Assembly: GCA_017444345.1 (NCBI GenBank)
Contig: JAFSWW010000133.1
Coordinates: 1 to 42,286, forward strand
Direction of reading: 5' to 3'
DNA: 42,286 bases
DNA from: Synergistaceae bacterium
GTDB lineage: Bacteria > Synergistota > Synergistia > Synergistales > Aminobacteriaceae
This document shows positions 19,075-27,005 of this stretch, piece by piece. The notes below the pieces were generated by a model, which was given only the letters and a program-made list of their open reading frames with translations, was not told the origin of the DNA and ran no database searches. The stretch's first letter is position 1. Each line of letters starts with the position of its first letter. A program made the position numbers and the translations under genes.

Positions 19075-19666
19075 TCGTAAAAATCTCCTGTAATTTCCGT
19101 GAAGCTAAATCTAAATCATCATTCACAATTATATAATCATATTTATCAGCAAATTTTAATTCTTTGACGGCATTAGATAGTCTTATATTTAAATCGTGCT
19201 GGCTCTCTGTGTTGCGGTTAATTAAGCGTCTTGATAACTCTTCAATACTGGGAGGAGCTATAAATATTAACACGGCATTATTAATTTTTTCACGGACTTG
19301 TAACGCGCCCTGTACGTCAATTTCAAGCAAGACATTACGCCCGGCGTTTAACTCTCTAATCACGTCAGATTTTAGAGTGCCGTAATAGTGTTCATGAACT
19401 CGGGCATATTCGAGAAATAAATTATTATTAATTCCCTGTTCGAACTCATCACGTGAAATAAATCTATACTCTACGCCGTTAGTCTCACCTTCCCGCGGCT
19501 CCCTAGTCGTGCATGAAATCGAATATACAAGATTGCTGAAATTTTCCAGCGCGTGCTCCCGTAAAGTCCCCTTGCCTACACCTGAAGGCCCTGACAAGAC
19601 AAATAATTTTCCTGTGATTTTATTTACTCTATATTCTGTAACTGTTCTCTGATTTTCTCTACACAT
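19061..19666 (-). CDS. gmk: Guanylate kinase
   Basis: This enzyme phosphorylates GMP to GDP. It has 201 aa, with P-loop GPSGVGKGT (26-34), the GMP-binding SCTTREPREGETNGVEYRF, and LEIDVQGALQVR. The N-terminus extends about 15 residues beyond the usual family start, and no in-frame ATG, GTG or TTG lies closer to the P-loop, so I keep the ATG at 19666, which has GAGG 7 nt upstream. This places the start 43 bp inside the end of yicC. The yicC-gmk order is conserved in many bacteria. Confidence 0.93.
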   Translation of the reverse strand: MCRENQRTVTEYRVNKITGKLFVLSGPSGVGKGTLREHALENFSNLVYSISCTTREPREGETNGVEYRFISRDEFEQGINNNLFLEYARVHEHYYGTLKSDVIRELNAGRNVLLEIDVQGALQVREKINNAVLIFIAPPSIEELSRRLINRNTESQHDLNIRLSNAVKELKFADKYDYIIVNDDLDLASRKLQEIFTNESR

Positions 19667-20502
19667 GATTTTGCCTCTACTACGTCCCAGCGGAATAAAG
19701 CGTCATTAACTTTTGAGCCCATCGTGTTAATTTCTCTATTCATTTCCTGAACTAAGAAATCTAGTTTTTTGCCATTTGACTCGTTTGAGTTCATAATTTG
19801 CGAGAATTTATTTATATGCGCGTCAAGTCGGGTTAACTCCTCTGTAACGTCCCACCTGTCAGACATTAATGATACTTCCTGAGCGATTCTTGACTCGTCA
19901 ATTTCTAAATTATAATGCTCCATAACGTTTTGAATTCGTGTTCTAAGTGATTCTATAGCGTCAGAAATTGCAACTTGCCAGCGTTCTCTAAGTCTCTTGA
20001 CTATTTCAGAGAGATTCATTAATTCCTGCTTAACTTGATTAAATAATTTCTCGCCTTCTGAAATCTTCATGTTATTAAGAGACTCGCAGGCCTTCAACAC
20101 TAAATTATCCCATAAAGCAAAATCTTCTAATGAGCTTTCACAGGCAGTATTATCAACAACTCCGGGAATTAATAAAAATTGCGTTAAATCTTTGGGAATA
20201 TCTATATTATTTTCACGAGAAATTTTGCAGACCTGACTATAAATATTAATTAAAGCCTTCTCATTTACTAAGCCTATTTCAGAACCGGGGTAAAAATTTA
20301 TTTCTGCGCTGAGTCTGACTTTGCCGCGAGCTATATTATTACGCAATAGATTTATAATTCTATTCTCAAGCGAGGCAAGTTCACGGGGTAATTTCGTGCT
20401 GAAATCCTGATATTTATGATTTATTGAAGAAATCTCAAATTTTACTGTCCCCCATGAAAAATTATGCTCACTGCTTCCAAATCCTGTCATGCTTACAAAC
20501 AT
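19624..20502 (-). CDS. yicC: YicC-family endoribonuclease-like protein
   Basis: A 292-aa protein with the N-terminal signature MTGFGSSEHNF and the family C-terminal block (DUF1732) ending in LDFLVQEMNREINTMGSKVNDA. YicC proteins of about 290 aa have been linked to RNA decay in E. coli and B. subtilis; the motif set here is complete. The start at 20502 has GGGGAG 9 nt upstream. That ribosome-site region is a near copy of the 3' end of the preceding plsC gene. It overlaps gmk downstream. Confidence 0.9.
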   Translation of the reverse strand: MFVSMTGFGSSEHNFSWGTVKFEISSINHKYQDFSTKLPRELASLENRIINLLRNNIARGKVRLSAEINFYPGSEIGLVNEKALINIYSQVCKISRENNIDIPKDLTQFLLIPGVVDNTACESSLEDFALWDNLVLKACESLNNMKISEGEKLFNQVKQELMNLSEIVKRLRERWQVAISDAIESLRTRIQNVMEHYNLEIDESRIAQEVSLMSDRWDVTEELTRLDAHINKFSQIMNSNESNGKKLDFLVQEMNREINTMGSKVNDALFRWDVVEAKSCVEKIREQLQNIE

Positions 20503-20591
20503 TTTTTCAAGCTCCCCGAATGAAATAATTTCGCGACACTAAAAAATTTATGCTCGATTAACATTTTTCAAGCTCCCTGAATGAATTATTT
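20499..20591. repeat. Direct repeat: plsC 3' end duplicated at the yicC start
   Basis: About 31 bp at 20560-20591, encoding the plsC C-terminus (NNSFRELEKC), recurs with few differences at 20499-20531. The offset is about 61 bp. The second copy lies between the genes and supplies the yicC Shine-Dalgarno site (GGGGAG) and first codon. It looks like a short tandem duplication. Confidence 0.75.
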
Positions 20592-21181
20592 AACTCGTCC
20601 ATTATAATTTTGCGGCCGTCTTTGCTTTTGTATACATCATCGCTAAATCTTAATACTTTTCCGAACGTTATATTAATCTTGACCGGCTTAATTAACGCGC
20701 TCCCCGTAGGCATTGCCTTAAATGATCCGTGAATAAATACCGGCAAAATCGGGGCTTTCTCATGACTCGCGGCCAAAGCGACTCCACCTTCTAAGGGCTG
20801 CAAATTTCCGTCTAAAGTCCTCCCGCCTTCAGGGAATATTAATACATCGTTCCCGTCCTGATATAATTTCATGAAAGCTCGTAAAGCACCGGCAGCACTC
20901 GAATTATTTTCCCGTGATACAGGCATAGCACCCAACGCGCTTATACAGGCACCGAATAATTTATTAGTGAATAACTCTTCTTTTGCGAAATATCGTAAAT
21001 CCCTCGGAAAGAAACAGCCGATTAATACGGGGTCTAAGTTGCTCGCGTGATTACTGGCAACTATAAATTTTTCATCAGGGTTTAATTTTTCGAGCCAGCG
21101 AACACTGACACGATTATAAATCAATAATAATATTTTCAGGGTAAATCTTACTATTGCATAAAAAATTTTATTTTGCTTCAT
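20558..21181 (-). CDS. plsC: 1-acyl-sn-glycerol-3-phosphate acyltransferase
   Basis: This membrane-associated acyltransferase makes phosphatidic acid from lysophosphatidic acid. The 207-aa product has an N-terminal hydrophobic helix, the catalytic HX4D motif NHASNLD (H45, D50), and the acceptor-phosphate motif FPEGGRT near 117. It overlaps the end of cmk by 14 bp. The cmk-plsC adjacency is common in Firmicutes and Synergistota. Confidence 0.9.
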   Translation of the reverse strand: MKQNKIFYAIVRFTLKILLLIYNRVSVRWLEKLNPDEKFIVASNHASNLDPVLIGCFFPRDLRYFAKEELFTNKLFGACISALGAMPVSRENNSSAAGALRAFMKLYQDGNDVLIFPEGGRTLDGNLQPLEGGVALAASHEKAPILPVFIHGSFKAMPTGSALIKPVKINITFGKVLRFSDDVYKSKDGRKIIMDELNNSFRELEKC

Positions 21182-21824
21182 TATTAATAGAGCCTCTTAC
21201 TTGATTAATTATAAAATTTATTACTTCCTGTTCGCTCATGTCTGAACTGTCAATATAAATAGCATTTTCCGGAATTCTTAACGGGGCGATTTCACGGTTT
21301 AAATCATGCTGATCACGTGATTTTATAGCTTGCAGGATCTCATCATAATTTGCACTCTCACCGCGCTTGATTCTCTCGTCATAACGTCTTTTAGCTCGTG
21401 CTTCTGGGCTGGCTGTGAGATAGAATTTAAAATCTGCGTCAGGAAATACAACGCTCCCTAAGTCCCGGCCTTCTGCTATTAAACTTGCTTTCTTGGCCTG
21501 TTCACGCTGAATATTTAATAAAGCCGCTCTAACTTCGGGCAAAGCAGAATACTTTGACGATAAAATATCAGCTTCAGGCGTTCTGATTTCCTTAGTAACG
21601 TCAAAATCATTCACATAGACACCGGATTTATTAATTTCTATATTAATATCATTCAAAGCCTCGTGCAGAAATTCCGGCCTGACTTCAGACTTTGCGAGAA
21701 TTAGACCTATTGCGCGATATAATGCCCCTGTGTCTAAAAAATTTATGCTTAACTCCTGAGCTACTTTCTTTGATACTGTGCTTTTACCAGCTCCGGCGGG
21801 GCCGTCAATCGTAATAATTATCAT
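21168..21824 (-). CDS. cmk: Cytidylate kinase
   Basis: This enzyme phosphorylates CMP and dCMP. The 218-aa product has P-loop GPAGAGKST (8-16), LDTGALYRA, EGRDLGSVVFPDADFKFYLTAS and RRYDE, which together define Cmk. The start ATG overlaps the stop of the HDOD gene (ATGA type), and it in turn overlaps plsC, so all three are translationally coupled. Confidence 0.95.
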   Translation of the reverse strand: MIIITIDGPAGAGKSTVSKKVAQELSINFLDTGALYRAIGLILAKSEVRPEFLHEALNDINIEINKSGVYVNDFDVTKEIRTPEADILSSKYSALPEVRAALLNIQREQAKKASLIAEGRDLGSVVFPDADFKFYLTASPEARAKRRYDERIKRGESANYDEILQAIKSRDQHDLNREIAPLRIPENAIYIDSSDMSEQEVINFIINQVRGSINNEAK

Positions 21825-22708
21825 AATCCGGCCATATCTCCCATATCATTAGCAACGCTGCTTACATAATCGACCATTTCAGCGAGTAAACTATCAAAAT
21901 TAGTTATGCCGAGCCGCTCTAAAGGTTCAGGGAACATATAAGACTGCAGGCCGTCAGCTCCTAACCCGATACCGAGCATTAAACACACGGCATTTGCTAC
22001 TGATACTACGTCTAATAAAGGCTGATAATCAGCTTTATCTTCGGGCAACTCATTCGGCTTGTGATGATATTCAACGGCAAATTTATAAGACTCCGGCATC
22101 TCCCAGCGTTCAACTAATACAGAGCCTATCATGGCATGATCAAAACCTAACACGCTTGACTCTGCTTCAGTAAAGGGAATATGCTTTTCTTCTACCATTT
22201 TTACGATAATGCCATATCCAAATCTGACATAATCATTTAATATTACTTTGCCTATATCATGTAACAGGCCGCCGACGTAAGCGTCTTCTGTATTTACTTT
22301 TTTCGTAACATGAGCTAAATGACGGCTTGCATATGCTACCATTAAAGAATGCCGCCAAAGTTCGCCACGGTCAAGAGCATAACCTGATAAGCCCTTATCC
22401 ATTGAAGAATAAACTTCAGCAGCTAAGATTATATTGCTGATACTTTTATAGCCTAATAAAGAAATTGCCTCGCTTATACTTGAAATTTTACGGGTCATTC
22501 CATAAGCCGCCGAATTTGCTAATTTGAGAACTCTCAAAACAAGTCCCTCATCGCGCGATAAACTTTTTGCAACGTCAGCAGCATTACTTGAGGGATCATT
22601 TAATTTTTTCATGGTCTCAAGCACAAATTGCGGGAATGACTTTATATCAGCCAGTTTGCTTAATATTCTAGTCTTGATGATTTCTTTATTTGCGTTAGTG
22701 TCGCTCAC
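21821..22708 (-). CDS. HDOD-domain signalling protein
   Basis: A 295-aa single-domain HDOD protein (about residues 18-215), recognised by FPQFVLETMKKLNDPSSN, the VLRVLKLANSAAYG helix, and GGLLHDIGKVIL. HDOD proteins are HD-like domains found in signalling and flagellar or chemotaxis control. The HD pair is present as HDIGK, but it is not clear whether phosphodiesterase activity remains. Translation starts at GTG after a GGGGG ribosome site. It sits between the pseudouridine synthase and cmk in the housekeeping run, so its target is unknown. Confidence 0.85.
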   Translation of the reverse strand: MSDTNANKEIIKTRILSKLADIKSFPQFVLETMKKLNDPSSNAADVAKSLSRDEGLVLRVLKLANSAAYGMTRKISSISEAISLLGYKSISNIILAAEVYSSMDKGLSGYALDRGELWRHSLMVAYASRHLAHVTKKVNTEDAYVGGLLHDIGKVILNDYVRFGYGIIVKMVEEKHIPFTEAESSVLGFDHAMIGSVLVERWEMPESYKFAVEYHHKPNELPEDKADYQPLLDVVSVANAVCLMLGIGLGADGLQSYMFPEPLERLGITNFDSLLAEMVDYVSSVANDMGDMAGL

Positions 22709-22741
22709 TTTACAGCCCCCTTTTCGTGATTAAATTTATAT

Positions 22742-23446
22742 TTATCGAGATAAAAATATTTTATTGCACAGACTGGAAAATGACAAACTTTTATATTCGC
22801 CGCTGCTCAAATTTCCGAGTTCAAGCCCGCCGATTTTAACACGAGTTAATTTCTCAACCCTCAAACCGATTTGACGCATCATTAATCTTATTTCGCGCTT
22901 TATGCCTTCAGACAGGACAATTTTTAGCGATGCTTCCCCGATTTGCAAGACTTTAAGCGGCTTGATAAATTTATTCTCGATATTAAAGCCTTCCCGCAAT
23001 CTCGATAAATGCTTGTCATTAACCGGCAAATTTAATAATACTTCATATTCGCGTGAAATTTTTTTAGAAGGGTGAATAATATTCTGCGCAAAATTTCCGT
23101 CATTAGTCAAAATTAACAGGCCTTCACTATCTTTATCGAGCCTGCCCACCGGAAACACCCGCAAATTTCTAGCTTCTTCGGGCAATAAATCAATTATAAC
23201 GGGATAATATTTATCACTGACTGCACAGACATAGCCGCTCGGTTTATTCATAATATAATATACGCGCTTTAACTCGTGAAAAATTTGCTTATTGTCAAGT
23301 AAAATTTTATCGTGATTTATATCTACCCTGAAATATGGAGCGAGCACAATTTTATCATTGACTTTGACACGTCCCGACAAAATAATATCATCGGCCTTGC
23401 GTCGTGAACATATCCCGTTCGATGAGAGAAACAAATTTAATCGCAT
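22742..23446 (-). CDS. RsuA/RluB-type pseudouridine synthase
   Basis: A 234-aa protein with an N-terminal S4 RNA-binding domain (about 1-60, MRLNLFLSSNGICSRRKAD) and a catalytic domain containing GRLDKDSEGLLILTNDG, whose Asp near 105 is the nucleophile. The IKREIRLMMRQIG stretch is family-typical. It should convert a specific rRNA uridine to pseudouridine; whether in 16S or 23S rRNA cannot be decided by eye. It begins directly at the end of trpS with no gap. Confidence 0.9.
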   Translation of the reverse strand: MRLNLFLSSNGICSRRKADDIILSGRVKVNDKIVLAPYFRVDINHDKILLDNKQIFHELKRVYYIMNKPSGYVCAVSDKYYPVIIDLLPEEARNLRVFPVGRLDKDSEGLLILTNDGNFAQNIIHPSKKISREYEVLLNLPVNDKHLSRLREGFNIENKFIKPLKVLQIGEASLKIVLSEGIKREIRLMMRQIGLRVEKLTRVKIGGLELGNLSSGEYKSLSFSSLCNKIFLSR

Positions 23447-24454
23447 TTATTTATTTATTCTGGGTAATAGTCCCATTGCCGGATAAATTTCGTCCATTGT
23501 TGAGCCTGCTACTTTCTCAGCTCGTAATGCTCCATCGCGTAAAATTTCGTCAAGTAAACTTTTATTGCCTTCATATTTTGAGCGTCTTTCTCTGATAGGG
23601 GTCATTAACTCATTTATATGAGCGTTTAATTTTTTCTTGCAGTCAATACAGCCTATTCCCGCACTCTTGCAGCCCTCGCAAATTTCGTTTTTCTCGTTCT
23701 CGTCATTATTAAAAACTTTGTGCAAATCCCAGACAGGGCATTTTTCGGGGTCGCCCTTATCAGTTCGACGCATTCGGGCCGGGTCTGTCTTCATAGTCCG
23801 CAATTTTTGCCACATTGAGTCAGCACTCTCACTTAATTCTAAAGCATTCCCGTATGATTTACTCATTTTGCGGCCGTCAATTCCGGGAACTTTCGGAGTT
23901 TGAGTAAATAACGGCTGAGGCTCAACTAAGACATCACCGAAAAAATTATTAAACCGCCGGACTAATTCACGGGATAATTCCAAATGCGCGCTTTGATCTT
24001 CACCGACTGGGACAAATTCAGCCTTGTATAATAATATATCAGCGGCCATTAAAACAGGATAACCGAGAAATCCGAACATGCCTAAATCTTTATTGCGAAT
24101 ATTAAATAACTGCTCCTTATAAGTCGGGTTACGATAAAGCCATCCCAACGGCGTAATCATTCCCAGTGCTAGGGCGAGTTCTGCGTGCTGCTTTACATGT
24201 GATTGAATAAATAACGGGCTTTTTTCGGGGTCAAGTCCGACGCTCAGCCAGTCAGTTAATGCCATGTAACAAAATTCGCTGGTCCGCCCGCTCTCTGCAT
24301 AGTTAGACATCAAGGCGTGCCAATCTGCAATACTATAAAAACATTCGTAATTATCATCATTCTGAAGCCTGACAAAATTACTCAAAGCTCCGGCCAAGTG
24401 TCCCAAATGTAAAGCTCCGGTCGGTCTCATTGCGCTTAATACTCTTTTTTTCAT
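23447..24454 (-). CDS. trpS: Tryptophanyl-tRNA synthetase
   Basis: Class I synthetase of 335 aa charging tRNA-Trp. The HIGH-like motif is RPTGALHLGHLAGAL (11-25) and the KMSKS loop is GRKMSKSYGN near 195. A Cys-rich segment, CEGCKSAGIGCIDCKKKL near 270, is typical of the TrpS subgroup found in Firmicutes and relatives. No T-box leader is visible; it follows the Nif3 gene by 9 bp in the operon. Confidence 0.95.
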   Translation of the reverse strand: MKKRVLSAMRPTGALHLGHLAGALSNFVRLQNDDNYECFYSIADWHALMSNYAESGRTSEFCYMALTDWLSVGLDPEKSPLFIQSHVKQHAELALALGMITPLGWLYRNPTYKEQLFNIRNKDLGMFGFLGYPVLMAADILLYKAEFVPVGEDQSAHLELSRELVRRFNNFFGDVLVEPQPLFTQTPKVPGIDGRKMSKSYGNALELSESADSMWQKLRTMKTDPARMRRTDKGDPEKCPVWDLHKVFNNDENEKNEICEGCKSAGIGCIDCKKKLNAHINELMTPIRERRSKYEGNKSLLDEILRDGALRAEKVAGSTMDEIYPAMGLLPRINK

Positions 24455-24463
24455 GATTATAAA

Positions 24464-25201
24464 TTAAATTCTCCCGTAATTATTTAGTGCTTTAATATCA
24501 AGTAATATAGCATTCAATTTTTTAGCAAGTTCGAGCAGGCTGGCACGTTCCATTTCACCGTGATTGCATAAAGCCATAACAAGCCCGCTTTTAACTGCAT
24601 CAATTAATTCGTGATATTTCATGTCGCAGGTTATATAAATGTCGCAGTCCCGTGCAAATTCCCAGAACTCCGCACCGCTCCCGCCGCAAAGTGCAACACG
24701 TTTTATATCACGCTGATTCTCAAAATAATAATCTATGTGAGTTAAATTCCATGAAACTTTTACGAATTCAAGAAAATTTTTCAGGCTCATTTTTTCGCGC
24801 AAATTTCCTTTTATGCCGTAATCTGATAAACTCTCGCAATTTTCAAGCCCGATTTTACTTGCTAGAATTCTATTCACGCCGCTTTCTGACCTGTCAAAAT
24901 TTGTGTGTAAGGCAATAATATTTATATCGCGCTTTACGGCCTCTTTTATAGCAAGTCCCAGCCAGTTATTATAATTTATCTGCTTTATTCCGCGAAAAAT
25001 TAACGGGTGATGTGTTATAAGCAAATTACAATTTAACTCGCTTGCTTTGATAACAGCTTCAGGCACAGCGTCAAGACATACAGCAATATTATTTATTTCG
25101 CTGTCATAATCGCCGACGATTAAGCCCGAATTATCCCACTCAGCGCATAAATCAAAACTAGCAAAATTATTTATTTCCTGCAATAAATCACAAATTTTCA
25201 T
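24464..25201 (-). CDS. Nif3-like dinuclear metal-centre protein
   Basis: A 245-aa member of the Nif3/YbgI/YqfO family (short form, no inserted PII-like domain). Metal ligands are visible in LITHHPLIFRG, ALHTNFDRSESGVN and near the C-terminus in CNHGEMER. The family is also called GTP cyclohydrolase 1 type 2, but a physiological substrate is not established. It overlaps the deoxynucleoside kinase stop by 4 bp and is coupled to it. Confidence 0.9.
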   Translation of the reverse strand: MKICDLLQEINNFASFDLCAEWDNSGLIVGDYDSEINNIAVCLDAVPEAVIKASELNCNLLITHHPLIFRGIKQINYNNWLGLAIKEAVKRDINIIALHTNFDRSESGVNRILASKIGLENCESLSDYGIKGNLREKMSLKNFLEFVKVSWNLTHIDYYFENQRDIKRVALCGGSGAEFWEFARDCDIYITCDMKYHELIDAVKSGLVMALCNHGEMERASLLELAKKLNAILLDIKALNNYGRI

Positions 25202-25788
25202 GATAAATGCTCTCTAACATCAGCTAAAAATTTTTCTATCATGCTCGGCGTGTTTATAAATTCCGGGTTGCTCAAGTCAAAATTAAATTCATTCGGAAAT
25301 CTCACGCTCTCATAGGCCTTATATAGACTCCTCCAGTAATCTTGGCCGGCTTGTATCTCGTCTTGCCGCCCTCGTGAATTAATGCGCCTCATAATCTCGT
25401 CAAAATCGCAGTGAACGTGAATTAATAATTTAGGCTGCTTTACATTTACAGCGAGAGACTCATACAAATTTAAATATTGCCCGAACTGCCCATCTGTCAA
25501 ATAGCCGAGTTCATAATATAATTTTGCATAGACTTTATCACCGAATAAGCTGCGATCCATTATATAATTTCCGTCTTCAATGGCACATAAATATTGCGCA
25601 AATCTCGTTACTAAAAAATTTAACTGCATAGGAAACGCCCATTTTCTATTAACGTGAAAGCGGCCTAATAAGTCATAATTATCTCTAAATTCTTCGGGCA
25701 TAACGTCAAGATTTAATTTCTCGCTCAATAAATTAGTAAGCGTACTCTTTCCGCTGGCTGTCATGCCTTCAACTATTATATTTATCAT
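25198..25788 (-). CDS. Deoxynucleoside kinase
   Basis: A 196-aa kinase of the dCK/dGK family, with P-loop GMTASGKST (8-16), the YIMDRSLFGDKVYAK catalytic DRS motif near 82, and an arginine-rich lid RRINSRGRQDE near 128. It should salvage a deoxynucleoside, most likely a purine one by family habit, but specificity is not visible. It starts the Nif3-trpS group after a 115-bp gap that carries a G-quadruplex motif. Confidence 0.85.
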   Translation of the reverse strand: MINIIVEGMTASGKSTLTNLLSEKLNLDVMPEEFRDNYDLLGRFHVNRKWAFPMQLNFLVTRFAQYLCAIEDGNYIMDRSLFGDKVYAKLYYELGYLTDGQFGQYLNLYESLAVNVKQPKLLIHVHCDFDEIMRRINSRGRQDEIQAGQDYWRSLYKAYESVRFPNEFNFDLSNPEFINTPSMIEKFLADVREHLS

Positions 25789-25808
25789 TTTTTTCTCCTT
25801 TGTGCGTA

Positions 25809-25837
25809 GATAAAATTATCTTGGGCGGGCGGGTGGG
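25809..25837 (+). repeat. Palindrome plus G-quadruplex motif
   Basis: The palindrome GATAAAATTATC (25809-25820) is followed 2 nt later by GGGCGGGCGGGTGGG (25823-25837), four GGG runs with one-base loops. The last 13 bases of the G-rich part, including the trailing AG, match the element near the left end of the window. The flanking genes are on the minus strand, so their RNA would carry the C-rich version. Confidence 0.6.
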
Positions 25838-25903
25838 AGGAAGAAAGTATGCGCGGAGAATATCCCCCTTACACATTTTGAGCCTCTCATGTTCCCATAT
25901 TTA

Positions 25904-27004
25904 TTATAAATTTCCGTCCTGTGCTGATTCATGAGTTCGCAATTTCTCAAAAAATACCCCTATCAGCATAAATATTAAGCCCAGTAAAGTAAATCCCCAG
26001 GCTTTCGGCATAAATCCGAATAAGCTGTCAAAGAAGTATCTACATACCAGCAACACGCAAAATACTACTCCGGCGACTAAATGACCGCGCCAAATATTTA
26101 TCAGCATTAAGGGCACGAGACACAAGGCACTCACTACGCTTAAAATTTTCGCATAGTCCCATGAATTCCAGAACTCCGGCCAAGTTAATAATAAGCCGAA
26201 TACTCCCGCAATTAATAATCCCATTGTCTGACCGTCTGAATGCTTCATTAAGAATGACATAACACCGCCGATTATTGCAAGAATTACAAGTGTAAGAGTT
26301 CCGCCTAAACACAAACTCATTCGGGAAGCGCATAATAATAACGTGATTAAAATATTAGCGTTTATGATTGCACGTGTTCTAATACGCCAGTTCACCAGCC
26401 ATAATAAAGCCAGCAAGATAAAGGCTTTTACAGGGACGAAAAATTCCCACATTGCAAAATGCGCCGAATTCATGAATTGCAGGGCAAAAATATCTATTGC
26501 ATTTATCACGATTAAATATATAAGACTCAAGATTTCCAGTAAATAAACCTGCCATAAATCACTAGTTATCATGCATGTTACAATTTCAGCTAACAGCCAG
26601 AATTCAAGAATTTGCGACAAATCGAGCTTGATATTATACATTCGAGTGCCTAAGAAAATCCCCGAACCTAAAATAAAACTTGCCAGCAATAAAAAACTCT
26701 TCCCGGCTTTAGTGCGAATTCCTGAAATCGAACACGCTATTAACGATAATGCATAGCCCCCGATAAGCACGCATAAACGCAATAATTTCGGCAATTCATG
26801 CCACTTTGAAGCAAGAAAACTCACAGCTCCCAGTCCTAATAAAATAACTCCAGCTAAAATTAATATTCGCTTTAATGAATACTCTTTGATTTCATAGAGT
26901 GATAAAATTTTTTCACTCTGCTCACTCGTGATTATATTCTCGTCAAGCCATGAATTTATTTCACCGTTCAAGAATTCATATTCGCGCCTTCTGATATTTA
27001 TCAT
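25904..27004 (-). CDS. DUF2157 polytopic membrane protein
   Basis: A 366-aa protein with a short soluble N-terminus of DUF2157 type (about 1-45, EINSWLDENIITSEQSEKIL) followed by about eleven hydrophobic segments to the C-terminus. The family occurs across bacteria and its function is not known. It starts 1 nt after the metG stop and must be co-translated with it. No catalytic motif is visible. Confidence 0.8.
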   Translation of the reverse strand: MINIRRREYEFLNGEINSWLDENIITSEQSEKILSLYEIKEYSLKRILILAGVILLGLGAVSFLASKWHELPKLLRLCVLIGGYALSLIACSISGIRTKAGKSFLLLASFILGSGIFLGTRMYNIKLDLSQILEFWLLAEIVTCMITSDLWQVYLLEILSLIYLIVINAIDIFALQFMNSAHFAMWEFFVPVKAFILLALLWLVNWRIRTRAIINANILITLLLCASRMSLCLGGTLTLVILAIIGGVMSFLMKHSDGQTMGLLIAGVFGLLLTWPEFWNSWDYAKILSVVSALCLVPLMLINIWRGHLVAGVVFCVLLVCRYFFDSLFGFMPKAWGFTLLGLIFMLIGVFFEKLRTHESAQDGNL

Positions 27005-27005
27005 T

